From the NCBI RefSeq assembly GCF_006838285.1, contig NZ_CP038228.1:2542001-2606000 (forward strand): 64,000 bases of DNA, read 5' to 3'. Under the pieces are notes generated by a model. It saw only the letters and a program-made list of their open reading frames with translations, was not told where the DNA came from and ran no database searches. Below, in pieces: positions 8,955 through 17,025 of the stretch. A program made the translations under genes and the position numbers. Positions within the stretch are counted from its first letter, which is position 1, and the number at the start of each line of letters is the position of its first letter. Source of the stretch: Xanthomonas translucens pv. cerealis. Lineage in GTDB: Bacteria > Pseudomonadota > Gammaproteobacteria > Xanthomonadales > Xanthomonadaceae.

Positions 8955-8970
8955 CTCCAGGAGATTCACC

Positions 8971-9171
8971 ATGGCACGTCCCACCAGCAAGACCCCGCCC
9001 CCGACCGCCAAGACCGCCCGCGGCGGCGCCGGCGGCGACAAGGCGCAGAAAGGCCTCAGCCGCGAGCGTATCGAGGCCGACATGGCCGCGTTCCGCAAGG
9101 CCGGCGGCCGCGTCGAAGTGCTCGGCACCACCCGCGTGCTGAAGAAAGTCGACGAAGCCGAAGCCGGCTGA
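8971..9171 (+). CDS. Small conserved hypothetical protein
   Basis: 66 residues with a basic Thr/Ala/Lys/Pro-rich N-terminus followed by a helix (LSRERIEADMAAFRKAGG) and a short beta-like GGRVEVLGTTRVLKKV ending. A strong AGGAGA ribosome site and 16-bp spacing after the YkgJ-like gene put it at the end of that operon. I recognise it only as a xanthomonad-type hypothetical; no function can be assigned. Confidence 0.75.
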   Translation: MARPTSKTPPPTAKTARGGAGGDKAQKGLSRERIEADMAAFRKAGGRVEVLGTTRVLKKVDEAEAG

Positions 9172-9265
9172 GTCCGCGCGTGGCGGCAACGCCGCACGTG
9201 ATGTCGGCGCCGTCTTCACGGCGCCGCCCGATAATCCAGACCTCTTCCTGCGGTAGCCGCGCGGT

Positions 9266-10060
9266 ATGCTCCTGCGATCCCTGTCTGCCGAACTAGGCCA
9301 ACCGGCCTGCGGCAATTGCCGCGATGGCGAACCGCTCGACTTCGGCGTGCGCATGGCGTTCCAGCCGATCGTCGATGCCGATGCGCGCACGGTCTACGCC
9401 TACGAGGCGCTGGTGCGCGGCGAGGACGGCAGCGGCGCGGCCGCGGTGCTGGCGCGGGTGCGCCCGCAGCAACTGTACCGCTTCGACCAGACCTGCCGGG
9501 TGCAGGCGATCGCCACAGCGGCACGGCTGGGCCTGCGCACCCGACTGTCGATCAATTTCATTGCCAACGCGGTCTACGAACCGGCGACCTGCATCCGCCT
9601 GACCCTGGCCGCGGCCGAGCGCTACGGCGTGCCGACCGGCGACTTGATCTTCGAGATGAGCGAATCCGAGCGCATCCACGACCTGCCCAAGGTGGTGCGG
9701 ATCCTGCGCGACTACGCGCAGCGCGGCATCCTGACCGCGATCGACGATTTCGGTGCCGGCCACTCCGGACTCAACCTGCTCGCCGATTTCCAGCCGCACC
9801 TGCTCAAGCTGGACATGGCCCTGATCCGCGACATCGATACCAGCGCACCGCGCCGGCATATCGTCGCCGGCATCCTCGGCATGGCCGCGGCACTGGGCTG
9901 CCGGGTGCTTGCCGAGGGCGTGGAAACGCCCGCCGAATATCGCGCGTTGCGCGCGCTGGGCATCGGCTTGTACCAAGGTTTCCTGTTCGCGATGCCGGCG
10001 CTGGAAGCGCTGCCGGAGATTCCCGCCGAACGCTGGGACAGCCTGCAACAGGATCCTTGA
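9266..10060 (+). CDS. EAL-domain cyclic-di-GMP phosphodiesterase
   Basis: 264 residues forming essentially one EAL domain. The signature E-A-L is at 47-49 (YEALVRG), with the conserved Asn in LSINFIANAV, Glu in IFEMSESE, the loop-6 DDFGAGHSGLN, the Lys in LLKLDMALI, and the Glu of AEGVET, then a Gln in GLYQGFLF. All metal- and substrate-binding positions I can check are present, so it is probably active, hydrolysing c-di-GMP to pGpG. A CxxC (CGNC) lies in the short N-terminal extension. No sensory or membrane domain, so it is likely cytosolic. Confidence 0.92.
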   Translation: MLLRSLSAELGQPACGNCRDGEPLDFGVRMAFQPIVDADARTVYAYEALVRGEDGSGAAAVLARVRPQQLYRFDQTCRVQAIATAARLGLRTRLSINFIANAVYEPATCIRLTLAAAERYGVPTGDLIFEMSESERIHDLPKVVRILRDYAQRGILTAIDDFGAGHSGLNLLADFQPHLLKLDMALIRDIDTSAPRRHIVAGILGMAAALGCRVLAEGVETPAEYRALRALGIGLYQGFLFAMPALEALPEIPAERWDSLQQDP

Positions 10061-10180
10061 GCGGCGCGCGACGACCACTCCCGGGGAGTCGCATTGCCCG
10101 CATCGTCGGCGCGACCCGCACTTGCCCGATACCGCGACGATTGCGACCATCGCGCCTCCCCCGCCACGCCGACAGCGCCG

Positions 10181-10759
10181 ATGTCCTCGCTCCACGCCAT
10201 GCCGCCGCCCTGGGCCCACCGCTGGCTGGACCTGATCGTGCCAGGTGCGCAGATCGCGCTGATCGTGCTGGCCGCGTGGTTGTTGCGCACGCTGTTGCGG
10301 CGGCTGGTGCGGCGCCTGAGCGAGCACCACGCGCTGCCGCCCGAACTGACGATGCTGGCGCGCCGCGGCAGCGGCTTCGTGATCTACAGCACGGCGCTGC
10401 TGCTGATCCTGGATCGGCTGGGCGTGTCCGGCACGGTGCTGTGGACTGCGTTCACCGGCTTCGCCGCAGTGGCAGCGGTGGCGTTCTTCGCGGCCTGGAG
10501 CGTGCTGTCCAACATCTTCTGCACGCTGCTGATCTTCGCCACGCGGCCGTTCCGCCTGCATGACCACATCGAACTGCTCGAGAACGGCGAAAAGCCCGGG
10601 CTCAAGGGCCAGGTGGTGGACATCAACCTGATCTACACCACGCTGCGCGAGACCCGCGACGACGCCGGCGACAGCGTGCTGCAGGTCCCCAACAGCCTGT
10701 TCTTCCAGCGCAGCACGCGGCGCTGGCGCGGCCATCCAGTGCCGCCAGGACTTGGTTAG
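10181..10759 (+). CDS. Small MscS-like mechanosensitive channel protein
   Basis: 192 residues from ATG 10181. Three membrane segments (about 23-42, 67-85 and 95-120) are followed by a short beta domain. The third contains AVAFFAAWSVLSNIFCTLLI, aligning with the pore helix of MscS, then FATRPFRLHDHIEL and GQVVDINLIYTTLRE, typical of the MscS middle-beta domain. The large C-terminal alpha-beta cage is missing, so this is a minimal channel of the short xanthomonad type. An upstream ATG at 10094 adds a Pro/Ala/Arg-rich stretch and is not preferred. Confidence 0.82.
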   Translation: MSSLHAMPPPWAHRWLDLIVPGAQIALIVLAAWLLRTLLRRLVRRLSEHHALPPELTMLARRGSGFVIYSTALLLILDRLGVSGTVLWTAFTGFAAVAAVAFFAAWSVLSNIFCTLLIFATRPFRLHDHIELLENGEKPGLKGQVVDINLIYTTLRETRDDAGDSVLQVPNSLFFQRSTRRWRGHPVPPGLG

Positions 10760-10893
10760 CGCTGATCGGCAGGCGCCAGGCACGGCGCAAGCGCAGGTCC
10801 TAACAAGACCCTGATCGCGCGGACGCTATGGTGTCAGGCCACGCACGCCGCCGCAGCGCGACGCGCGCCCTCCCCCTGCCGATAAGGTGACCC

Positions 10894-11166
10894 ATGGAAC
10901 AACCTGTCCACCCGTTCGCCGAACTGTTCGCGCAATTGGGCCTGCCCAATACCGAAACCGATATCCGCCAGTTCCTCGCCCGCCATTCGCCGCTGCCGGA
11001 CACGATGCGGCTGGAAGAAGCGCCGTTCTGGACGCTGGCGCAAGCGCAGCTGCTGCGCGAGGAGCGCCTGGACGACGCCGACTGGGCGATGGTGGTCGAC
11101 CAGCTCAACATCGCCCTGCACGCGCGGCCGGTGCCTCCGGTCAGCAGCGCCGCCAACGACGACTGA
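10894..11166 (+). CDS. DUF2789 domain protein
   Basis: 90 residues starting MEQPVHPFAELFAQLGLP; the opening plus FLARHSPLP and APFWTLAQAQLLREE segments match the DUF2789 family, a small helical domain of unknown function. An AAGGTGA ribosome site precedes the ATG. It is convergent with the DksA-like gene; the intervening 38 bp show no obvious terminator. Confidence 0.82.
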   Translation: MEQPVHPFAELFAQLGLPNTETDIRQFLARHSPLPDTMRLEEAPFWTLAQAQLLREERLDDADWAMVVDQLNIALHARPVPPVSSAANDD

Positions 11167-11204
11167 TCTCCATCCCCAGGCGCGCCAGGAATCGACGACA
11201 CGCC

Positions 11205-11471
11205 CTAGCGCAGCTGGCTGTCCTTGCTGCCGCGGCGGTTGTAGCCGCTGTGCTCGTGCTGCTCGCGGTCCTGCGCGTCCTGGCACGCCACGCATAGGCG
11301 CACGCCGGGCAGCGCCTTGCGCCGCGCCTCGGGGATCGGCGCATCGCAGGCTTCGCACTGCGCCAGGCTCGGTCCCTGCGGCAGCTGCCGGCGCGCACGC
11401 TCGATCGCATCTTCGACGGTGGCGTCGATCTGCTCCTGCACCGCGCCGTCGTTCGCCCAGCCTGTGGCCAT
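11205..11471 (-). CDS. DksA/TraR-type C4 zinc-finger protein (YbiI-like)
   Basis: 88 residues. Starts MATGWANDGAVQEQIDATVEDAIERARRQLP, then a zinc finger CEAC...CVAC (about residues 39-63) and a polar tail with HEHSGYNRRGSKDSQLR. This is the YbiI subgroup of DksA/TraR-like proteins, which lacks the long coiled coil of DksA, so action on RNA polymerase is uncertain. A GGAG ribosome site 6 bases before the ATG at 11471 decides the start over an upstream in-frame ATG. Confidence 0.85.
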   Translation of the reverse strand: MATGWANDGAVQEQIDATVEDAIERARRQLPQGPSLAQCEACDAPIPEARRKALPGVRLCVACQDAQDREQHEHSGYNRRGSKDSQLR

Positions 11472-11811
11472 GATCGTCTCCAAAGGATTCGTCAGTCCTG
11501 ATGATGCGGCCGCGGCCGGCGATTGCAATGCACGCCGGTTTCACATTCGCCGGCATGTTCATGACCGGCGCACGCGCGGCCACCAAATTGGCCGAGCAGG
11601 AACTCCAGCGTTACAGGGCCTGGTCCGCGAACATGGGACGCAGGCGCGCGCGGAACGCATCGGGCCGGCAATGCCGGTGCACGCCACCTGCAGGCAGATC
11701 GCCTGCGTGCGCGTCGATTGCGATGGCGCCGGAGTGCAGCCGCTAGCTAGCGGCACGCAGCGCGGGTGCACGCGCCGCTGTGCAGCGCCCGGAAAACAGC
11801 AACGTGGCCGG
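11472..11811. other. Intergenic region with a 16-bp palindrome
   Basis: 340 bases between two leftward genes with no supported coding sequence. It contains the promoter of the DksA-like gene and the 3' end of the DUF2058 transcript. The one clear structure is an uninterrupted 16-bp palindrome at 11739-11754 (GCCGCTAGCTAGCGGC), too loop-poor for an RNA hairpin and so more like a protein-binding site. Confidence 0.55.
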
Positions 11812-12345
11812 CTACCAGATCAGGTCGTCCGGTACCTGGAAGCGGCTGTAGTACGGATCGTCTTCGCCGCTGGCGGCCACAGCCTGGGTGGTATCGAGCA
11901 CGATCGCGGCGGGATCGCGGCTGACCACTTTCTCTACCACCGCGCGCGGGATCGGCACATAGCCGGCATCCAGCCGCGCGATCACCGCCGCGCCACTGAT
12001 CAGCTGCGCGCGCAGCGCCGCATCCACCCGCAGCCGCTGGATCTTGCCGGCATCGGTGAAATGGTAGTCGATCTCGCCATCGGCCTTGAGCTTGTGGCTG
12101 TCCACGATCTGCCGCGCCTGCGCGCGCTGCTCCTGCGCGCGCGCCTGCGCGTTGCGCTCGGCGGCCAGCGCGCGGTCGCGCTCCACCCGTTCCAGCCGTA
12201 GCCGCTCGCTCTCCAGCTGCTCGGCGCTGGGCGGCGGCGGCGCCTTGCCGTGGCGCGCCTTGGCCTGCTCGCGCGCGACCTGCGCCACCTGGTTCTTCTT
12301 CACCAGGCCGGCCTTGAGCAGTTGTTCCTGCAGGGGATTGCGCAT
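11812..12345 (-). CDS. DUF2058 family nucleoprotein (YaiL-like)
   Basis: 177 residues. The N-terminus MRNPLQEQLLKAGLVKKNQ and the following KARHGKAP and Glu/Arg-rich coiled-coil (about 40-80) are diagnostic of DUF2058/YaiL proteins, followed by a compact domain with DYHFTDAGKIQRLRVD and VVEKVVSRDPAAIV. The family is nucleoprotein-like with unknown role; a highly charged helix suggests nucleic-acid contact. Divergent from the YgjP-like gene. Confidence 0.85.
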   Translation of the reverse strand: MRNPLQEQLLKAGLVKKNQVAQVAREQAKARHGKAPPPPSAEQLESERLRLERVERDRALAAERNAQARAQEQRAQARQIVDSHKLKADGEIDYHFTDAGKIQRLRVDAALRAQLISGAAVIARLDAGYVPIPRAVVEKVVSRDPAAIVLDTTQAVAASGEDDPYYSRFQVPDDLIW

Positions 12346-12451
12346 CGGGAAAATCCAGCCGATCCAAGACGTTGACCGCTATCTTACCCGCTGCGGCCGC
12401 CCCCTTGGCCGCGGCCGTGCGGCGGCCGCCAGGGCGCGCTATCGTGGCGCC

Positions 12452-12958
12452 ATGCAAGCGCTGAAATACCTCGTCGGCTATCCGCCGCATGTGCAGGATC
12501 AGGTCCGCGAACTGATCGCGCGCGATCGTCTCGGCGAATGGCTGCGCAAGCGCTACGACACGCCCAATCCGGTACGCAACGACCGCCAGCTGTATGCCTA
12601 CACGCTGGCGTTGAAGGACCGCCACATGCGCAGCTCCGAGCCACTGCACAAGGTGATCTACGACAACCGGCTGCAGGCGGTGAAGCACGCGCTCGGCACC
12701 CACACCAGCGTCTCGCGGGTGCAGGGCAGCCGGCTCAAGGCCAGCCGCGAGATCCGTATCGCCGGCGTGTTCCGCGACGCGCCGGCGGCGTTCCTGCAGA
12801 TGATCGTGGCGCACGAACTGGCGCACCTGAAAGAAAGCGCGCACAACAAGCCGTTCTACCAGCTGTGCACGCACATGGCGCCGGACTACCACCAGCTGGA
12901 ATTCGATCTTCGCCTGTACCTGACCCAGCTCGATCTCGCCGGCGCCGCGCACAGCTGA
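12452..12958 (+). CDS. YgjP-like zinc metallopeptidase (M48-like, DUF45)
   Basis: 168 residues. The zinc motif HELAH is at 121-125 in FLQMIVAHELAHLKESAHNKPFY, and the following HNKPFY region supplies the third family signature. YgjP/WLM-type proteins are predicted soluble zinc peptidases; substrates unknown. There is no signal peptide, so action in the cytosol is likely. ATG 12452 gives the expected family length. Confidence 0.83.
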   Translation: MQALKYLVGYPPHVQDQVRELIARDRLGEWLRKRYDTPNPVRNDRQLYAYTLALKDRHMRSSEPLHKVIYDNRLQAVKHALGTHTSVSRVQGSRLKASREIRIAGVFRDAPAAFLQMIVAHELAHLKESAHNKPFYQLCTHMAPDYHQLEFDLRLYLTQLDLAGAAHS

Positions 12959-13028
12959 GCAGCCTCGCGCGTGGCAGGGCGACGACGCCTGCACGTACAC
13001 TGCCCTGCCCTGATCGCCGAGCCATTCG

Positions 13029-13739
13029 ATGTCCGCCCCTACCCGCCTCGACAAATACGTGGCCGCCATGCTGCCGTGCTCGCGCAGCGAAGCGCAGCAG
13101 TACATCGAGGGCGGCTGGGTCAGCGTGGACGGCGTGGTGGTCGAGGAACCGCAGGCGGCGGTGACCACGCAACAGGTGACCCTGGCCGCCGATGCGCAAC
13201 TGGGCGCAGTCGAGCCGGCCACCTTGCTGCTGCACAAGCCCGCCGGGCTGGACCTGGACGCCGCCCTGGCCCTGGTCGGGCCGGACACGCGCAGCGCGGT
13301 GGACATGGCCAATGTGCGCGTGCTGAAGCGCCACTTCCTGCGCCTGAACGCGCCGCTGGCGCTGGAAGACGCCGCCAGCGGCCTGCTGGTGCTGAGCCAG
13401 GACGGCCGCGTGCTGCGCCGCCTGACCGAGGACGCGACCTCGATCGAACAGGAATTCGTGGTCGAGGTGCGCGGCGAACTGCGCCCCTACGGCATGTTGC
13501 GGCTGGCGCACGGCCTGGTCTACCAGCAGCGCAGCCTGCCGCCGTGCAAGGTCAGCTGGCAGAACGAGGACCGCCTGCGCTTCGCGATCAAGCACGTGCA
13601 GCCGGGGCAGCTACAGCACATGTGCGCCGAAGTGGGGCTGGAAGCGATCAGCCTGCGGCGCCTGCGCGTGGGCCGCATCCCGCTGGGCAAGCTGGCACCG
13701 GGCGAATGGCGCTATTTGCCCGGCGGCGAGCGCTTCTGA
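13029..13739 (+). CDS. S4-domain RsuA/RluF-family pseudouridine synthase, catalytic Asp replaced
   Basis: 236 residues. An N-terminal S4 RNA-binding domain (TRLDKYVAAMLPCSRSEAQQYIEGGWVSVDG cut to key residues R6-G35) is followed by the synthase fold with LLLHKPAG near 66-73 and GLLVLSQDG at 118-126. In active enzymes the motif before GLL is GRLD-x-x-T-S/E-G; here the sequence is LALEDAASG, so the position of the invariant catalytic Asp is Glu113 and the preceding GR is lost. Either the enzyme is inactive and acts as an RNA binder, or Asp114 has taken over. Family role is rRNA uridine isomerisation. The frame is intact and codon use normal. Confidence 0.78.
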   Translation: MSAPTRLDKYVAAMLPCSRSEAQQYIEGGWVSVDGVVVEEPQAAVTTQQVTLAADAQLGAVEPATLLLHKPAGLDLDAALALVGPDTRSAVDMANVRVLKRHFLRLNAPLALEDAASGLLVLSQDGRVLRRLTEDATSIEQEFVVEVRGELRPYGMLRLAHGLVYQQRSLPPCKVSWQNEDRLRFAIKHVQPGQLQHMCAEVGLEAISLRRLRVGRIPLGKLAPGEWRYLPGGERF

Positions 13740-14102
13740 GCAGCGGCGGTCAGGGAGACCGGTGAGGCGCCGGCCCACGGCGAACCGGCGCGCATCGTCT
13801 CGATCACCGACGGCGCCTGCATCAGCGCCTGCCTGGATTTCATGGACCGGCTGCTGGAAGGCCCCGGCGTGGAGCAGGTCGGCCAGCCGAGCGGCGCCGA
13901 CACGCTCTACACCGAAGTGGAAAGCGTGCCGCTGCCGAGCGGACGCGCGACCTTGCTGCTGCCGATGCAGCGCCTGGAGAGGCGCCAGCGCGGCGCGCTT
14001 CAGCCATATGCGCCGCGCGTGCGCCTGGACGCCGCCGCCGCGGTGAACGCCTGGCTGCGGCGCGAAGTCACCGCGCTGGGATCCGCGCACGACGCGCCAT
14101 AG
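13740..14102 (+). pseudogene. C-terminal remnant of an S41-family peptidase
   Basis: An open frame with no plausible start begins immediately after the pseudouridine synthase stop. It encodes ARIVSITDGACISACLDFMD, then GADTLYTEVESVPLPSG and a basic LERRQRG tail. TDGxCxSACLDF (Ser nucleophile region), the GADTLY segment and the LPSGRATLLLPM strand correspond to the C-terminal part of a secreted S41 (tail-specific/CtpA-like) peptidase. The signal peptide and N-terminal two-thirds are missing and replaced by the neighbouring gene, so this is a deletion remnant. An internal ATG at 13842 could give an 86-residue product but would lack the nucleophile. Confidence 0.72.
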
Positions 14103-14158
14103 CGCCTCGGTGCGATCCGGATCGCAATCGGCTCTTCGAGCACCACGGACAGCCGCGC

Positions 14159-14962
14159 TTACGGCTGCGCCAGCGCGCGCTCCAGCGCCTGCTGCGCCAA
14201 CGGCGCCATCACCGCATAGCCGGCGACGGTGGGATGCACGCCATCGTAGGCCAGCGCCTTGTCCATGCCGCCCTGCCGGTTGCGCAGCTTGCTGTGGTAA
14301 TCCAGGTACACCGCGCCGTGGCTGTGTGCGTACTGCGCGATCCAGGCGTTGAGCGCGCGGATCTTTTCCGCCGGCTGCAGGCCGGGCCGCCACGGGTAGT
14401 CGCTGACCGGCAGCACCGAGGCCAGCACCAGCTTGATGTGGTTGGCCTGCGCCAGTTCCGCCATCGAGCGCAGGTTGTCCTCGATCATCCGCTGCGTGAC
14501 CAGGCCAGTGTTGCCAGCCAGGTCGTTGGTGCCGGCCAGGATCACCACCGCGGCCGGCTTCAGGTCGATCACGTCCTGGCGGAAACGCACCAGCATCTGC
14601 GCGGTGGTCTGCCCGGAGATGCCGCGGTTGACGTAGGGCTTGCCGGGGAAGAATGTCGTGCCTTGCATGCGTCCCCACGCGTCGGTGATCGAATCGCCAT
14701 AGAACACCACGCGCTGTTCGCCCGCGGCAGGCGCCGCCAACGCAGCGTTGTCGGCGCGGTAGCGGCCCAGCTGCGCCCAGTCGAGCAGGCGCTGCTGCAG
14801 TTCGGCCACCTGCTGGGCCGGTACGGTGTCCGGCGCTTGCGTGTACAGCGCATCCACCTTGCCCTGCAGCGCGTCGGCGGCAGGCGCGGCGGTTTGCGCG
14901 AACGCAGGAGCGACGGCACTCAGGCACAGCGACAACAGCGCTACACGCGATGACTGTTTCAC
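14159..14962 (-). CDS. Secreted SGNH/GDSL-family hydrolase
   Basis: 267 residues with a signal peptide (MKQSSRVALL...PAFAQ, cleavage near 23). SGNH blocks are all visible: block I FYGDSITD with Ser91, block II NRGISGQTT (Gly), block III LAGTNDLAGN (Asn) and block V DGVHPTVAGY (Asp/His). Members act as lipases, esterases or carbohydrate deacetylases; the block spacing resembles platelet-activating-factor acetylhydrolase-like and sugar acetylesterase forms. Probably periplasmic. No co-transcribed gene is evident. Confidence 0.88.
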   Translation of the reverse strand: MKQSSRVALLSLCLSAVAPAFAQTAAPAADALQGKVDALYTQAPDTVPAQQVAELQQRLLDWAQLGRYRADNAALAAPAAGEQRVVFYGDSITDAWGRMQGTTFFPGKPYVNRGISGQTTAQMLVRFRQDVIDLKPAAVVILAGTNDLAGNTGLVTQRMIEDNLRSMAELAQANHIKLVLASVLPVSDYPWRPGLQPAEKIRALNAWIAQYAHSHGAVYLDYHSKLRNRQGGMDKALAYDGVHPTVAGYAVMAPLAQQALERALAQP

Positions 14963-15070
14963 GATCCACCTCCAGCTCAGGGAAACACGTCACCCTAATC
15001 CAAATCGGGCGCAGCCGCGCGCGTCGGTCGTTTGCGCGTTGCTGGCGGCAAGCATGGGGAAGTGCGTCCG

Positions 15071-15209
15071 TTGTCTCTTTTCCCGTCGGGAAAAGGTGGC
15101 CCGCAGCGCCGGATGAGGGTCCGGGCGAAGCCTCGCGCACCCAAACTCCGCGAGACGCTTTCGCGCCGGACCCTCACCCCAACCCCTCTCCCGGGCGGAG
15201 AGGGGCTTC
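15071..15209. repeat. Xanthomonad intergenic repeat element
   Basis: A palindromic mosaic in the gap between the SGNH hydrolase and the histidine kinase. Arms around GAGGGTCCGG (15114-15124) and CCGGACCCTC (15167-15176) pair, and a second hairpin CCCCTCTCC-cgggc-GGAGAGGGG (15183-15205) follows. The CACCCCAACCCCTCTCCCG core recurs in opposite orientation at 50901-50933. Such elements are scattered in xanthomonad genomes and may terminate transcription or be remnants of miniature transposable elements. Confidence 0.75.
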
Positions 15210-15252
15210 GCGGCTGCGGTGGGAGGGCTGCTGCGAGCCGGTCCGATCTCGC

Positions 15253-16389
15253 TCAGCCGTTGGCGGGTGCATGCCGCGGAAGCGTCGCCAGGAAACGGGT
15301 GCCTTCCTGTTGCGAGGAGCTGACCTCGATACGCCCGCCATGCGCGCCGACGATCTGGTCGACGATGTACAGGCCCAGGCCCAGATTCGCGCCGGCAACC
15401 TGTGGCGTGCCGTCGGCGTGCGCGGTGGTGGTCAACGGCTCGAACACCGAGGCCAGCATCGCCTCGGGAATCGGCGGCCCCAGATTGTGCACGCTCAGGC
15501 CCACCTCGTCCGCCATCAGGCCGTTCAATGCGATCGTGATCTGCTGATCGCGGCTGCCGTACTTCAATGCGTTGTTCAGCAGGTTCGCGATCACCCGACG
15601 CAGCCGCATCCCGTCCCAGCTGCCGTGCAAATCGCCGACCGTGATCACCTGCATCGCCCGTTTCGGATAGATCGTGGCCATCTCGTCGACGATTTCCTGG
15701 GCCAGCGCCTCCAGGCTGGCCGCGTGCGGGCGTACCGGAATCGACACGCCCAAGTTGTCGCCGGTGAAGTCCATCAGGTCGTCCAGGATCGCCTTCATCT
15801 GCATGGCGCTGCGCAGCAACATGCGCGCCTGCGGCGCTTGTTGCTCGCCTTGCCCCAGCATCAGTTCCGCGCAACTCATCACCGCCGACAACGGGCCGCG
15901 CAGGTCGTGGCCGAGGATGCCCATGAACAGATGCTGGGTCTGCTCCACGCTTTCCATGAAGGCGCGCACCGAATCGGCCAGGATCTGGTCCAGCGCCTCA
16001 TTGAAGCGGCTCATGTCCGGCAGATCCTGTACGCCCGGCGTGTGTTCGGATCGACTCCACAGGCGCATCACGCTGGCGCGCAGCGCACGGAATTCCGACA
16101 CCAGCTGCATCATGCCGAAGCCGTGCTTGACCCGTTGCCGGGCGTGCAGGCTCGCGGCGCCATCGGTCTCGAACTGCTCCGACCCGGCGTCCAGCGACCT
16201 GAGCCGCAGCTCCGTCGCGCTCATCGGCGCGCGCATGTCGGCGACGATTTCGGCCAGCAGTTGCGCGGCGTGATCGCGCAACTGGAATGCGCTCATCGCC
16301 TCGCCTTGCGCACCGCGGCTACGCGCGAACGCGATCCAGTCGTCGCACAACGGACCGATGTTGGCCTCGATGAAATCGGCCAACTTCAC
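15253..16389 (-). CDS. Sensor histidine kinase with RsbRD-type N-terminal domain
   Basis: 378 residues from a GTG at 16389 (VKLADFIEANIGPLCDDWIAFA), chosen because the RsbRD N-terminal helical domain begins exactly there; in-frame ATGs at 16419 and 16500 add Arg-rich residues. The HisKA box is GILGHDLRGPLSAV with phospho-acceptor His161; the ATPase has N box NLLNNALKYG, then GLGLYIVDQIVGAHGG (G2). No transmembrane segment, so a cytosolic kinase sensing an internal signal. No response regulator is adjacent, so it is an orphan kinase whose partner is elsewhere. Confidence 0.88.
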   Translation of the reverse strand: MKLADFIEANIGPLCDDWIAFARSRGAQGEAMSAFQLRDHAAQLLAEIVADMRAPMSATELRLRSLDAGSEQFETDGAASLHARQRVKHGFGMMQLVSEFRALRASVMRLWSRSEHTPGVQDLPDMSRFNEALDQILADSVRAFMESVEQTQHLFMGILGHDLRGPLSAVMSCAELMLGQGEQQAPQARMLLRSAMQMKAILDDLMDFTGDNLGVSIPVRPHAASLEALAQEIVDEMATIYPKRAMQVITVGDLHGSWDGMRLRRVIANLLNNALKYGSRDQQITIALNGLMADEVGLSVHNLGPPIPEAMLASVFEPLTTTAHADGTPQVAGANLGLGLYIVDQIVGAHGGRIEVSSSQQEGTRFLATLPRHAPANG

Positions 16390-17025
16390 GCCGGCACCCT
16401 GGTACCTGAGCCGCCGCATCCTAGCCGCCGAGCGCGCCCATTCGCCGCGGGCATGGCCCCCGCGCCGCTCGCCGTCGTCGCCGCGCGGCCTCTTAAGCAA
16501 AACATCCCCATTGCGTCAGCCCCCAGCGTCGATACGCCAGCTTAAACATTCCAGCTTGAATGCCTACACCTGGACCGTGCCGGAACGGGCGAAGCGATGC
16601 CATGTGTCGCCGCCGCCGCCCGGTTTTCGCGATGGCGCGCAGTGGCGTGGGACACGCCGCGCATCGCAGGCGTACCGCTGCGCCACACGCTCGGCATTCA
16701 GTCGCCACTCATGCGCCGAGGGGTTTCGCGTATCGGCACGCATGCCGCGCAGGCACCAACGCCTGCATGGCGGATGTCGGACACACAAGCCGTTGCCCAG
16801 CACGGGAAGCAGCGCATACGCCGCGGCATGCCGGCCATCGGGCATGCAGAGGTTTTCTAGGCGACCTCTACGCGACACCACGCCCGCGATTGTTTTTCGC
16901 TATCCATGCAACCTTTTCGCAGCCCCTAACTTTTTTGTGCGTACATGACACGCGCGGCGTTTCCTTCCTACCATTGCGCCGGTAGCAAAGGGGGGGTCTT
17001 CACTCCAAGCCTCGAAGGACACCGC
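16390..17025. other. 636-bp gap upstream of the quinoprotein gene
   Basis: Between the divergent kinase and quinoprotein genes. Several short open frames cross it but none has a ribosome site, family signature or sensible composition. Base composition drops towards 16890-16960, where the quinoprotein promoter is likely, and a run of seven Gs lies at 16990-16996. I see no RNA gene here. Confidence 0.55.

Noticed and set aside
16500..16948. Several short open frames before the quinoprotein gene
   Set aside because: Mutually overlapping, no ribosome site, odd composition (Arg/Pro/Cys/His), no motif.
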